A DNA stretch of 49,845 nucleotides from G020348185 sp964525045 (GTDB lineage: Bacteria > Nitrospirota > Nitrospiria > Nitrospirales > UBA8639): contig CAZGFD010000028.1 of NCBI GenBank assembly GCA_964525045.1, positions 1 through 49,845 of the forward strand, read 5' to 3'. A model generated the notes under the pieces. That model did not search any database. It saw nothing but the letters and a program-made list of their open reading frames with translations, and had not been told where the DNA came from. A program made the position numbers and the translations under genes. How positions within the stretch are numbered: position 1 is the first letter of the stretch; each line of letters begins with the position of its first letter. Of this stretch, positions 35,122-43,950 are shown one piece after another.

Positions 35122-35206
35122 GATACCTAGAGCACAAGTATAATAGGGACGAACAATAATTTGAACTGGGGGACACTATCCCCCATAGTTTTCCATGGAG
35201 GGAACC

Positions 35207-35608
35207 ATGAGGAGAATACTCATTTTACTGGCTTTGGTTGGATCGCTTGGGTGGTTAGGCTGCTCTAACGTCCAAACGGAACATGTCATACTCGAAGGTG
35301 CGACCTATAGTGGATACTCATCTGGTCAGAAAGTGGTTATTCTCTCTGAACCACCCGGAAAACCCTTCACCAAGATAGCCAAACTTCAAGCATCGGCAGA
35401 GGAACCGACGAGCGAAGAGGAACTCAGGGCCGGACTCATTGAAGAAGCTCGAAGGGTTGGCGCAGATGCAATTATCGATGTGGACCTTGAAGAGAAAGAA
35501 TGGAATTACTCGATGCCGGTCGTTGGGCCGGGAGGTGGAGTCACGGGTGGAGTCCAGAACAAAGGCACAATCGCCATCATGACAGGCATTGCTATCAAGT
35601 ACAAGTAA
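35207..35608 (+). CDS. small lipoprotein of unknown function (YbjQ-like fold possible)
   Basis: About 133 residues from ATG 35207; the earlier ATG at 35195 is itself part of the GGAGGG ribosome site. Signal peptide with LGC lipobox (GSLGWLGC). The middle contains EEARRVGADAIIDVDLEEK, a pattern seen in small YbjQ/heavy-metal-binding-fold proteins where a helix is followed by a beta strand ending in D-I-x-[VY]. The C-terminus has a Gly-rich loop (GPGGGVTGG) and ends in a hydrophobic strand. Family uncertain. Confidence 0.65.
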   Translation: MRRILILLALVGSLGWLGCSNVQTEHVILEGATYSGYSSGQKVVILSEPPGKPFTKIAKLQASAEEPTSEEELRAGLIEEARRVGADAIIDVDLEEKEWNYSMPVVGPGGGVTGGVQNKGTIAIMTGIAIKYK

Positions 35609-35866
35609 GCCGTTTTCAGGCGTTACCCTTAACAGGGAACAGGCCACTCTTGCCTTTGAAGGATGAAGGTCTTAATACCGGTGCTCTCAAATTATTTCCT
35701 GGCCATTCACCTGTCGTCATCCTGGTCTTGCGAATCGGAAAACCCCTACCATCCCTTTGCAAACTCCGCTGCCAAAAGGGATGTCGGAGATATCGAAAGA
35801 AGGGAATTCCAAGAGACTCTTCGATTATAGTCAGATAGGCGATGAAACGGGAAAAGTCCTAAAAAA

Positions 35867-36829
35867 TTATCTTGCTTGCTCCTCCAAGCCTTTGGTGGCA
35901 TGCTCGATCCAGGGCTCCGCCACCGGTCCGAGATCCGGAGCGATTTCTAACGCCCTATAGATATCCTCCAGGCCCGATTCATAATCTTTTTTCACTATTC
36001 TGATTGAGCCCCGATTGAGATAGGCTGTCGGGAGGTTAGGATCCAATTCGATAGCCTTATTAAAGTCTTCTAAGGCTTTGTCTAATGCCATGACTTCCTG
36101 GAGAATTCGTCCACGAAGCGAATAGGTTGGAGCAAGTTGCGGATTCAACACTAGGGCTTTCGTGGCATCCCTGGCAGCCTCTTCTAAGTGCTTCTGTGCC
36201 CCTTCTGTATCTCCATTCGATTTGAGTCTCCTGGCCTCTGCGAGGTGGGCAGATGCTCGGTTTGTGTAAGCGCTGGGATCAAAAGGGTTCAGGGTTAACG
36301 CTTTATCGAAGTCAGCAGTTGCGCCATCAACATCGCCAATATGAAGCTTGACAAATCCTCGGTTGTTTAGAGCTTGAACGTACTCAGGAAAAAGTTCCAA
36401 GGCTTTGGTATGGTCGGCAATAGCGCCATCAATATCCCCTTTGAGGAATCTCGCACCTCCGCGATTGGTATAGGCCGCCGCAAAATTCGGATTCTTTTTT
36501 ATGGCCGCGGTATGATCATCCAAGGCCCCCTCAATGTCGCCGAGCTTATATTTCGCTAGCCCCCTATTGGTATAAGCTTGAGCATGGTCAGGCTTGCTGT
36601 CGATGGCTTTTGTGAATGCCTCAAGGGCTTCCTGATACTGGCCCTGGACATAGGCCTTCATCCCATCAGCGATGTGCTGATCAACATCCGTTTGCGCCAA
36701 GGGGGCGGAAGGGGAATGCCCAAGGACAACAAACAGGGAGAAAAAGGAAATAAAGAAAAATCTTCCTGCTTTTAACTTTCCATACCTTCTCCGCATCCAG
36801 ATATTTCCAAATACTCTCAATACAGCCAT
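35867..36829 (-). CDS. exported tetratricopeptide-repeat protein
   Basis: 320 residues. A basic N-terminus then a hydrophobic segment (FFFISFFSLFVVLGH) gives a signal peptide or anchor. Seven TPR units follow from about residue 50: e.g. AYTNRGLAKYKLGDIEGALDDH, split by copies of AYTNRG and ALNNRGF; the units carry the usual W/G/Y/A pattern (A-x8-A-x3-Y-x-A). One insert (RLKSNGDTEGAQKHLEEA) lengthens a turn. TPR proteins are scaffolds, here in the periplasm. It is the last gene before the sigma-54-type regulator on the same strand, so it may belong with the fibre system, but that is only position. Confidence 0.82.
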   Translation of the reverse strand: MAVLRVFGNIWMRRRYGKLKAGRFFFISFFSLFVVLGHSPSAPLAQTDVDQHIADGMKAYVQGQYQEALEAFTKAIDSKPDHAQAYTNRGLAKYKLGDIEGALDDHTAAIKKNPNFAAAYTNRGGARFLKGDIDGAIADHTKALELFPEYVQALNNRGFVKLHIGDVDGATADFDKALTLNPFDPSAYTNRASAHLAEARRLKSNGDTEGAQKHLEEAARDATKALVLNPQLAPTYSLRGRILQEVMALDKALEDFNKAIELDPNLPTAYLNRGSIRIVKKDYESGLEDIYRALEIAPDLGPVAEPWIEHATKGLEEQAR

Positions 36830-36979
36830 TGAAGAAACTCCTCTGGTTCCTTTTCCCCTATCAGGGAAATAGGGTTTGAAATTTCGGGTTACTATTTTCG
36901 GATTTCAAAAGAAGGCCCCTCGCCTCCAACTGTTAGTGTCTGTCCGGAAATATTTCCGGCTCAGGAATATTATCACAGT

Positions 36980-38362
36980 CTAAAAACTTGATTCGCTTTT
37001 TTCCAAGGCATCCTCTTTTGAAGGGGAAAGTCCGCATTCTTGCATTTTATATAACAGCGCCTTATAGCTGATCCCCAGAAGTTTTGCCGCCTGTGTACGA
37101 TTCCATTGCGTGTGGCGTAATGTCTCCTGGATGGCCTGTCGCTCCGCCTTTCGTGCCGCTCTTCGTGCCACTTCTTTCAACCCGCAGGTGGTTGGTTCCG
37201 GCCACTCGTTCATGACCTCCTCCACGGGCGGCTTTATTTCTTGAGCGACAAATTCTTCATCCCGTAATATGACGATCCGTTTGACAAAATTTTCCAACTC
37301 ACGCACGTTGCCAGGCCAGTGGTACTTCTGAAACAAGGCCAGGGATTTCGATGAGAGTTTGGCATTTGGCCGATTGTATTGCCGGCTATATTTTTTTAGA
37401 AAAAGTTCAGCTAAAAGGGGGATCTCGTCCTGGCGGTCGCGAAGGGGAGGAACCTGGAGACTGACCACATTGAGCCGGTAATACAGGTCATTTCGAAAAG
37501 TTCCGGCCTCAACGGCGTCTTCAAGATTCCGGTTGGTCGAAGACAACACACGTACATTCACATGAATATCCCGTTCTCCGCCTAATCGGGAAAACTCTCC
37601 GTCTTGGAGCACGTGGAGGATCTTGGCTTGAAGCGGAGGACTCAATTCTCCAATTTCATCAAGGAAAATCGTGCCCTCGTGGGCAAATTCAAATTTTCCC
37701 GGTTTTCGCCTGTGGGCACCGGTAAACGCGCCTTTCTCATAGCCGAACAGCTCGGCCTCTAACAGCTCGCTGGGGAGGGCGGCACAATTAATCTTCACAA
37801 AAGGTTTTTCCCGACGAAACGACTTCGAGTGTAAGAGAGAAGCCACCACCCCTTTGCCGGCCCCACTCTCTCCACGGATCAGTACAGTGGCATCGGTATC
37901 AGCCACTTGGTCGACTAATCCCCTTAACTTTTTCATAGCTTCGCTTTGGCCGAGGGCAAGTGAATTTTCATCGGGTTCGGGGAGGGAAGAAATCGCGTTT
38001 TGCGTTAAGAGCCGTTGGGAAGTCTGAATGAGTTCCTGCGGTGAGATGTGGTGAGTGAGGGAATCGTTCGACTTCCCCTCACTTGAAACGAGGGCATTGG
38101 ATCTTTCATCAGAAGAAGGGCTGGACAGCAGGATCACGGGCGTTCCAGGGACTCTCCGCTTAATTTCCCAAAGTAACTCCATACGGTCGATTGAGGGGGC
38201 CAAACCGTTCAGGACGACTAAGGACGGTCGTTGAATTCCAAGAAACTCCAGGCAGGCTTTTCCCGTGCGTGCCACAAGCACTCCAAATCCCTGGGATTCC
38301 ATGGTTTGGCAAAACTCAGGAATAGTTTCAGATTCGTTGCCAATAAATAGAATGGGTTTCAT
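36980..38362 (-). CDS. sigma-54-dependent transcriptional activator with degenerate receiver
   Basis: About 460 residues. N-terminal receiver-like domain (1-115): the acidic pair is replaced (FIGNES) and the acceptor position reads N53 (VVLNGL), with no KP motif, so it is unlikely to be phosphorylated. Then the AAA+ domain: Walker A GESGAGKG, sigma-54 contact loop GAFTGA in KGAFTGAHRRKPGKFEFA, Walker B TIFLDEIGEL, and the arginine-finger block. The end is a Fis-type helix-turn-helix (RTQAAKLLGISYKALLYKMQ). The ATG at 38362 lies one codon after a TTG that is also possible. It faces away from the fibre-gene cluster starting at 39019 and is its best candidate regulator. Confidence 0.88.
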   Translation of the reverse strand: MKPILFIGNESETIPEFCQTMESQGFGVLVARTGKACLEFLGIQRPSLVVLNGLAPSIDRMELLWEIKRRVPGTPVILLSSPSSDERSNALVSSEGKSNDSLTHHISPQELIQTSQRLLTQNAISSLPEPDENSLALGQSEAMKKLRGLVDQVADTDATVLIRGESGAGKGVVASLLHSKSFRREKPFVKINCAALPSELLEAELFGYEKGAFTGAHRRKPGKFEFAHEGTIFLDEIGELSPPLQAKILHVLQDGEFSRLGGERDIHVNVRVLSSTNRNLEDAVEAGTFRNDLYYRLNVVSLQVPPLRDRQDEIPLLAELFLKKYSRQYNRPNAKLSSKSLALFQKYHWPGNVRELENFVKRIVILRDEEFVAQEIKPPVEEVMNEWPEPTTCGLKEVARRAARKAERQAIQETLRHTQWNRTQAAKLLGISYKALLYKMQECGLSPSKEDALEKSESSF

Positions 38363-39018
38363 CAAGTAAGCGTTCCTTCCGATCCCCGCACTTCTGGTAA
38401 CATGAAATGACGGTTGCCAAGTAGGAAAATTTTTTCCTTATCAAATTTTCCTCAACCTTATCAAATATTCTAAATGTAAAATATGCCGAATGAAGAACCT
38501 CAAGCTCATACCTTAACATCTGCACGACCTTATTGGAATTTTGATTTGTTGGATGCTAGGTAAACTTTTTATCAGTTAGGAAATCCATTTTTATAAGAAA
38601 GAATTTTCTAGGTTATGAAAAATTTTTCCACTAATCAAGCGAATAATTTTTTATTTAATATTTTCAGCGACTTGCGAATAGTGGAAAGTCTAAAAGTTGG
38701 TTTTTTCTACAATTGTGGTCCCAATTGACGTATTCCTCCAGAGGGTTTTTCCTGGGTCTCCTCACCTCTGCTCCAATTTTGGGACTCCTGTGACCCGTTT
38801 GGGAAGGGTCTGGCATTCCAATGCCGGCCACGCATTTCCAAAATAGTATAAATTTTGTTAGGGTAGAAACGTATAGTGCTCTTCAATATAGAATTTGTTT
38901 TGGAGGAACTTGTCACTAAGGGTGTGAAGTGTTAAGGTATGATTGAATTCTTGAACAGGGACCTTGAACTTTTAAATATTTTTTGTAAGGTTAATTAAGT
39001 CGTAATTAGGAGGTATTA
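38363..39018. promoter_or_regulatory. 650-base regulatory region before the fibre genes
   Basis: AT-rich, no gene. Features: palindromic GGAAAATTTTTTCC at 38424-38437 and GAAAAATTTTTCC at 38617-38629; GGCATT-CC-AATGCC inverted repeat at 38812-38825. A sigma-54 signature with correct spacing was not found: TGGCATTCCAATGCC has one base too few between GG and GC. Confidence 0.4.
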
Positions 39019-39804
39019 ATGGAACGGTTTCATCCTTTATTAACGGGAATGTGTGCCATTGCGGTCGTGGCTGCGTTGACCACCCCCACCTTTGCCGCCA
39101 AAACGGTATTGCAGGATGAGGAAATGGATGAGGTAACGGCCGCGGGACAGCCAAAAATCTCCCAAGCACGAACTTCTGAGGGGACCGCGGAAGCGGTCAA
39201 CTTCCAGGTGAACGTGTTTGCCGCGCACATTGGCGGGCAGGAGGAATTGACCGCCCTGACGCTTAACAACATCTTCGGGGAAAACCAAGTCGCCAATGCC
39301 GTGAACATTCAGTCAGGGGCCGACAACGAAGGGACACAGACCAATAACATAGTTCAGAGCTGGGGCTCAGCGAGAGCCCATGCTTCCGTGTTGGCGCCCG
39401 GCGCCCCGGGTGGGGCGGCGACGTGTGGCGCGGCAGGCATCATCGCGAAGTGTACCGCGAATGGTGGGGATGCCTCTGACCCCAAAATCGGTATTCTCTG
39501 GGAGTTCGCAGATGAGATCGCCGGGGCATCAAGCGGGAATGGCCCTGCCACTGCTTCAAACGTCGTGGTAAATGTCTTCGCCGGGTCGTTTGATGAGTTT
39601 GCGCAAAGCGGACTCACCGCCTTGACCGTGAACAATATTGTTGGGTTTAACCAGGTGGCCAATGGCCTGAACATTTCGGCCGGCGGGGTTAACGGCACCA
39701 CCATTGAAGGGGCGGGCGTCGGATCGGCGACGGGCCAAAATAACACCATTGAGCAATGGCGGGGATCCCCAAAAGGGTGGAATCAGGCTCCAACGTTTTT
39801 CTAA
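39019..39804 (+). CDS. fibre subunit paralogue 1 (Fap-like, secreted N/Q-rich repeat protein)
   Basis: 261 residues, exported. Signal peptide (LLTGMCAIAVVAALTTPTFA), then the acidic motif DEEMDEVTAAG ending at G43, the expected site for the downstream C39 peptidase. The mature part has two imperfect repeats (about 59-116 and 180-252): each has a beta-like start (VNFQVNVFAAH..., then ALTLNNIFGENQ and ALTVNNIVGFNQ) and ends TNNIVQSWGS or NNTIEQWRGS. Between them lies C-x8-C (CGAAGIIAKC). The C-terminus is PTFF. AGGAGG precedes the ATG. A terminator follows at 39918, so this copy is a separate unit. It is more diverged than copies 3-5. Amyloid role inferred from the operon layout. Confidence 0.75.
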   Translation: MERFHPLLTGMCAIAVVAALTTPTFAAKTVLQDEEMDEVTAAGQPKISQARTSEGTAEAVNFQVNVFAAHIGGQEELTALTLNNIFGENQVANAVNIQSGADNEGTQTNNIVQSWGSARAHASVLAPGAPGGAATCGAAGIIAKCTANGGDASDPKIGILWEFADEIAGASSGNGPATASNVVVNVFAGSFDEFAQSGLTALTVNNIVGFNQVANGLNISAGGVNGTTIEGAGVGSATGQNNTIEQWRGSPKGWNQAPTFF

Positions 39805-40420
39805 AATTGAGGTCTATCAAGGTCGTATAAGAAATACTTACAAGGGGTAATTAAGGATTTAGCAAAAAGAAAATACTTTCCGGGAATTCAATCATGTTCC
39901 CGGCACGAGCGCAGAGTGAAAAGGGGTCTTAGGACCCCTTTTCGCGTTTAAGGCGCGTTTAAGGAAGGAAAAGCTCTCGCCCATTGCCCAAGGCCATTTT
40001 TTTTCTTGTAACAGGGGTAAAGCCAAGAACAATCTCGGTGGCTATTTAAGGGTTTGGCTCAACTAGTCCCCATCAATTTCCAGGGACAAATTTTTTCCAA
40101 CTATAGGAAAGTTTTTACCCAATGATTCTAAGTTGTGGGCGTGAGTATTAAAAATATTCCCAATAAAAAACGTTTTTCATCCGTTTTTTCAACAAGTTAT
40201 AAATATTTACGTGGAAAGATGATTTTTTTTGGTTTAGGTATGCATATTGCTGTTAAATCTACTTACTTGTGTCGCCAGGTGTGTAGTAAGTTGCTGAAAG
40301 GAGGTGAAAAGAAGGAAAAATTAAGCCTGGTGGCAGTTTTAAAATAAAAAATTTTTCGGTATTAAAAAGTAGTGTTTTTAAAAGTAGTAATTTTTAAAGG
40401 TAAGAAGTAAGGAGGTTTAC
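39805..40420. promoter_or_regulatory. intergenic between fibre genes 1 and 2
   Basis: 616 bases. After the terminator at 39918 come an 11-base direct duplication (CGCGTTTAAGG twice, near 39942-39964) and a GGACAAATTTTTTCC box at 40084-40098 with GGAAAGTTTTTACC at 40106-40119, like the boxes before gene 1. The AT-rich part before 40421 should contain the promoter of genes 2-5. Confidence 0.4.
39918..39943 (+). terminator. terminator after fibre gene 1
   Basis: AAAAGGGGTC - TTAG - GACCCCTTTT, a ten-pair stem with a four-base loop whose right arm supplies the T-run. Confidence 0.85.
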
Positions 40421-41212
40421 ATGAAACGTTTTCAAACTTTAATTTCGGGAATCAGCGCCATGGCGCTTGTGGCAGCTTTTGCCGCTCCGTCCTTTGCCGC
40501 TAAAACCGTAATTGAGGATGAGGAATTGGATGAGGTGACGGCCGCGGGGCAGCCAAAAATCGCCCAGGCTCATTCGGTTGAAGGTTCTGCGGCAGCCGTG
40601 AATTTCCAGATTAACGTCTTTGCAGCCCACATCGGAGGTCAAGAGAATTTAACCGCCTTGACGTTAAACAATATTTTCGGGGAAAACCAGGTCGCCAACA
40701 ACGTGAACATCCAGTCGGGCAGCGACAACGGTGGCACGCAAACCAACAACGCCATGCAAAGCTGGGGGTCGTCCAAGGCCTGGAACTCTACGACAGTTGA
40801 TGGCGCAGCCGGTGGTGCGGCGACTTGTGGTGCAGCCGGGATTATCGCCAAGTGTAATGCGAATGGCGGCGATGCCACGGAAGGCAAGATTGCGCTCCTC
40901 TGGGAGTTCGCCGATGAAATCGCCGATGCGAGCAGCGTAGAAAACAATGCTTTGGCGACCAACGTGGTGGTAACCATTGTGGCCGGGTCGTTTGATGAGT
41001 TTGCCCAAAGTGGGTTGACGGCCTTGACGGTCAACAACGTCTTCGGATTTAACCAGGTGGCCAATGGCCTGAACATTTCTGCCGGTGATGTTAATACGGC
41101 CGGTGGGACTATCGGCGGCGCTGCTGTCGGATCAGGCACGAACCAAAATAACACCAGTGAACAATGGCGGGGATCCCCCAAGGGGTGGAATGCTGCGCCA
41201 ACCTTCTTCTAA
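40421..41212 (+). CDS. fibre subunit paralogue 2
   Basis: 263 residues. Same plan as copy 1: signal peptide cut near residue 26, acidic motif EDEELDEVTAAG ending at G43, repeat A about 59-116 (ALTLNNIFGENQVANNVNIQ, TNNAMQSWGS), C136-x8-C145, repeat B about 180-252 (ALTVNNVFGFNQVANGLNIS, NQNNTSEQWRGS) and C-terminal PTFF. Start has AAGGAGG six bases before. Distinct from copies 3-5 by lacking the HVTGVNPEADA insertion after the motif. The stop lies 64 bases from the next gene, with no terminator, so genes 2-3-4 are probably one transcript. Confidence 0.78.
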   Translation: MKRFQTLISGISAMALVAAFAAPSFAAKTVIEDEELDEVTAAGQPKIAQAHSVEGSAAAVNFQINVFAAHIGGQENLTALTLNNIFGENQVANNVNIQSGSDNGGTQTNNAMQSWGSSKAWNSTTVDGAAGGAATCGAAGIIAKCNANGGDATEGKIALLWEFADEIADASSVENNALATNVVVTIVAGSFDEFAQSGLTALTVNNVFGFNQVANGLNISAGDVNTAGGTIGGAAVGSGTNQNNTSEQWRGSPKGWNAAPTFF

Positions 41213-41276
41213 GGTGTACCTGTTGAAACATTTCGTATAAGACGAAATTTTTATAATAAAAATGGAGGTTTACGAG

Positions 41277-42080
41277 ATGAAACGCTTTCAATCATTAATT
41301 ACGGGAATCGGGGCTATCGCGCTGGTGGCCGCTTTTGCCACTCCGACCTTGGCCGCGAAGACGGTCATTGACGAAGAGGAGTTGGATGAAGTGACCGCCG
41401 CGGGGCAGCCGAAAATCGCCCAGGCTCATGTGACGGGAGTTAATCCTGAAGCCGATGCGTTAGCCGTGAATTTTCAGGTGAATGTCTTTGCGGCACACAT
41501 CGGAGGTCAGGAGGAATTGACCGCATTGACGCTAAACAACATTTTCGGAGAAAACCAGATCGCCAACAACGTGAACATTCAGTCGGGCGATGACAACTCC
41601 GGCACGCAGACCAACAACGCCATGCAAAGCTGGGGGTCGTCCAAGGCCTGGAACTCCACGACAGTTGATGGTGCAGAGGGTGGAGCGGCGGATTGTGGTG
41701 CAATCGGGATCATCGCCAAGTGTAACGCAGAGGGCGGCGATGCCACGGAAGGCAAGATTGCGCTCATGTGGGAGTTCGCCGATGAGATCGCTGATGCGAC
41801 GAATACCGAGGGCGATGCCACTGCTGCCAATGTAGTGGTGACCATCGTGGCCGGGACGTTTGATGAGTTCGCGCAAAGTGGATTGACGGCCTTGACGGTC
41901 AACAACGTCTTCGGATTCAACCAGGTGGTCAATGGCCTGAACATTTCTGCTGGAAATGTTAATACGGCTGGTGGGAGTATCGGAGGCGGGATCTTTGGCT
42001 CGTCCACGAACCAAAATAACACCAGCGAACAATGGCGTGGATCCCCCAAGGGGTGGAATGCCGCACCAACGTTCTTCTAA
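41277..42080 (+). CDS. fibre subunit paralogue 3
   Basis: 267 residues from ATG 41277; the upstream ATG at 41262 belongs to the GGAGG ribosome site. Signal peptide MKRFQSLITGIGAIALVAAF..., then DEEELDEVTAAG ending at G43, the extra HVTGVNPEADALAV segment, repeat A, CGAIGIIAKC (C-x8-C), repeat B and PTFF. Almost identical at DNA level to copy 5 over the middle ~460 bases. Asn/Gln/Gly/Ala rich, almost no aromatic residues outside the W of QSWGS and QWRGS, as expected of a beta-repeat fibre protein. Confidence 0.78.
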   Translation: MKRFQSLITGIGAIALVAAFATPTLAAKTVIDEEELDEVTAAGQPKIAQAHVTGVNPEADALAVNFQVNVFAAHIGGQEELTALTLNNIFGENQIANNVNIQSGDDNSGTQTNNAMQSWGSSKAWNSTTVDGAEGGAADCGAIGIIAKCNAEGGDATEGKIALMWEFADEIADATNTEGDATAANVVVTIVAGTFDEFAQSGLTALTVNNVFGFNQVVNGLNISAGNVNTAGGSIGGGIFGSSTNQNNTSEQWRGSPKGWNAAPTFF

Positions 42081-42153
42081 GGTGTAACTGCTGGAACTTT
42101 GCGTAAGTGGTAAGAAAAGTTTCTAAATATTAAAGCTAATGGAGGTTGTTTAC

Positions 42154-42963
42154 ATGAAACGGGTTCAATCATTAATTACGGGGATCGGCGCTATCGCGCT
42201 GGTGGCCGCTTTTGCCACTCCGACCTTGGCCGCGAAGACGGTCATTGACGAAGAGGAGTTGGATGAAGTGACCGCCGCGGGGCAGCCGAAAATCGCCCAG
42301 GCTCATGTGACGGGAGTTAATCCTGAAGCCGATGCGTTAGCCGTGAATTTTCAGGTGAATGTCTTTGCGGCACACATCGGAGGTCAGGAGGAATTGACCG
42401 CATTGACTCTAAACAACATTTTCGGAGAAAACCAGGTCGCCAACAACGTGAACATTCAAGCGGCCAATTCAGAAGTTGGAATTAATTCAGGCACGCAGAC
42501 CAACAATGCGATGCAAAGCTGGGGGTCGTCCAAGGCCTGGAACTCCACGACAGTTGATGGCGCAGCAGGTGGTGAGGCGACTTGTGTTGCAGCCGGGATT
42601 ATCGCCAAGTGTAACGCAGAGGGCGGCGATGCCACGGAAGGCAAGATTGCGCTCATGTGGGAGTTCGCCGATGAGATCGCTGATGCGACGAATACCGAGG
42701 GCGATGCCACTGCTGCCAATGTAGTGGTGACCATCGTGGCCGGGACGTTTGATGAGTTCGCGCAAAGTGGATTGACGGCCTTGACGGTCAACAACGTCTT
42801 CGGATTCAACCAGGTGGCCAATGGCCTGAACATTTCCTCCGGGGATTTGGCAGGTACTGGCATTGACGGGGCTGGATTCGGAACCTCAACGAACCAAAAC
42901 AACACCAGTGCACAATGGCGGGGATCTCCCAAGGATTGGAATGCCGCGCCAACGTTCTTCTAA
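42154..42963 (+). CDS. fibre subunit paralogue 4
   Basis: 269 residues from ATG 42154. Same architecture, G43 at the end of EEELDEVTAAG. Differs by a longer spacer after NNVNIQ (AANSEVGINSG) and by CVAAGIIAKC in the C-x8-C. Its last part reads NTSAQWRGSPKDW. The N-terminal third matches copy 3 base for base, while the region around GGEATCVAAG is closer to copy 2, a mosaic. GGAGG precedes the start. A terminator-like hairpin (42980-43007) follows before copy 5. Confidence 0.78.
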   Translation: MKRVQSLITGIGAIALVAAFATPTLAAKTVIDEEELDEVTAAGQPKIAQAHVTGVNPEADALAVNFQVNVFAAHIGGQEELTALTLNNIFGENQVANNVNIQAANSEVGINSGTQTNNAMQSWGSSKAWNSTTVDGAAGGEATCVAAGIIAKCNAEGGDATEGKIALMWEFADEIADATNTEGDATAANVVVTIVAGTFDEFAQSGLTALTVNNVFGFNQVANGLNISSGDLAGTGIDGAGFGTSTNQNNTSAQWRGSPKDWNAAPTFF

Positions 42964-42979
42964 AGCCTAGCTGGTTGGG

Positions 42980-43007
42980 TCTTGCCTGATTGGCAAGAGT
43001 TTTTTTT
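42980..43007 (+). terminator. hairpin with T-run between fibre genes 4 and 5
   Basis: TCTTGCC - TGATT - GGCAAGA, seven pairs, followed by GTTTTTTTT. Only about 30 bases separate it from the copy 5 start, too few for a clear separate promoter, so it probably lets a fraction of transcripts pass. Confidence 0.7.
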
Positions 43008-43040
43008 ATTTTTATTATTAATTAATTGGAGGTTTTTTTA

Positions 43041-43841
43041 ATGAAGCGTTTTCAATCTGTTTTAACCGGTGTCAGTGCTATTGCCCTAGTGGCTGCTTTT
43101 GCTACTCCCACTTTGGCCGCGAAGACGGTCATTGAAGAAGAGGAGTTGGATGAAGTGACCGCCGCGGGGCAGCCGAAAATCGCCCAGGCTCATGTGACGG
43201 GAGTTAATCCTGAAGCCGATGCGTTAGCCGTGAATTTTCAGGTGAATGTCTTTGCGGCACACATCGGAGGTCAGGAGGAATTGACCGCATTGACGCTAAA
43301 CAACATTTTCGGAGAAAACCAGATCGCCAACAACGTGAACATTCAGTCGGGCGATGACAACTCCGGCACGCAGACCAACAACGCCATGCAAAGCTGGGGG
43401 TCGTCCAAGGCCTGGAACTCCACGACAGTTGATGGTGCAGAGGGTGGAGCGGCGGATTGTGGTGCAATCGGGATCATCGCCAAGTGTAACGCAGAGGGCG
43501 GCGATGCCACGGAAGGCAAGATTGCGCTCATGTGGGAGTTCGCCGATGAGATCGCTGAGGCGACGAATACCGAGGGCGATGCCACTGCGGCTAATGTGGT
43601 GGTCCATATTGTAGCCGGAACGTTTGATGAGTTTGCCCAAAGTGGGTTGACGGCCTTGACCGTCAACAACATCTTCGGATTCAACCAGGTGGCCAATGGC
43701 CTGAACATTTCGTCCGGAAATGTTGATACGGTTGGTGGGAACATCGGGGGCGCATTCGCCACGTCCTCGAACCAAAACAACACCAGCGAACAATGGCGGG
43801 GATCCTCCAAGGGGTGGAATGCCGCGCCAACCTTCTTTTAA
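43041..43841 (+). CDS. fibre subunit paralogue 5
   Basis: 266 residues from ATG 43041 (GGAGGTTTTTTTA before it). Same plan with motif EEEELDEVTAAG to G43, both repeats, CGAIGIIAKC and PTFF. The first ~75 coding bases differ from copy 3 at many third positions, then the DNA becomes nearly identical, which marks the edge of a gene-conversion tract. Behind the hairpin at 42980, so its amount is probably lower than that of copies 2-4. A terminator follows at 43951. Confidence 0.78.
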   Translation: MKRFQSVLTGVSAIALVAAFATPTLAAKTVIEEEELDEVTAAGQPKIAQAHVTGVNPEADALAVNFQVNVFAAHIGGQEELTALTLNNIFGENQIANNVNIQSGDDNSGTQTNNAMQSWGSSKAWNSTTVDGAEGGAADCGAIGIIAKCNAEGGDATEGKIALMWEFADEIAEATNTEGDATAANVVVHIVAGTFDEFAQSGLTALTVNNIFGFNQVANGLNISSGNVDTVGGNIGGAFATSSNQNNTSEQWRGSSKGWNAAPTFF

Positions 43842-43898
43842 GAGGGAGACTGGTTTAGACGAAGTATGAAAAATTCATAAAAAAGTTCTAAAAAGAAC

Positions 43899-43941
43899 TT
43901 GACAATAGAATTTTTCTCTGGGAATATTAGGCTAATATTCC
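43899..43941 (+). promoter_or_regulatory. possible promoter with palindromic operator before gene 6
   Basis: TTGACA at 43899-43904, then a perfect inverted repeat GGAATATTA-GGC-TAATATTCC at 43921-43941, where a -10 element would lie (AATATT). The palindrome could be a repressor or activator site. No assignment of the regulator. Confidence 0.4.
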
Positions 43942-43950
43942 AGAAAAAGG

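Larger units (their letters stand above)
39019..43841 (+). repeat. tandem array of five paralogous fibre-subunit genes
   Basis: Five homologous genes in one orientation: 39019-39804, 40421-41212, 41277-42080, 42154-42963, 43041-43841. Copies 3 and 5 share about 460 bases with only two differences (41354-41820 against 43118-43584); copy 4 is a mosaic of parts like copies 2 and 3. Confidence 0.9.

Noticed and set aside
38811..38825. Sigma-54 promoter before fibre gene 1 (TGGCATTCCAATGCC)
   Set aside because: The GG and GC elements are nine rather than ten bases apart, and the sequence is better explained as a GGCATT/AATGCC palindrome.
40135..40347. 70-residue open frame before fibre gene 2
   Set aside because: GTG start, no ribosome site, AT-rich low-complexity composition and no family; it lies in the expected promoter region.
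40639..41181. Long minus-strand open frames opposite the fibre genes (similar ones at 41579-42049, 42456-42932, 43343-43810)
   Set aside because: They recur only because the plus-strand paralogues are alike; no ribosome sites, and their composition mirrors the sense codons.
39019..43841. CRISPR-like or simple repeat array
   Set aside because: The repeats are whole genes of about 0.8 kb with coding constraint, not short spaced repeats.
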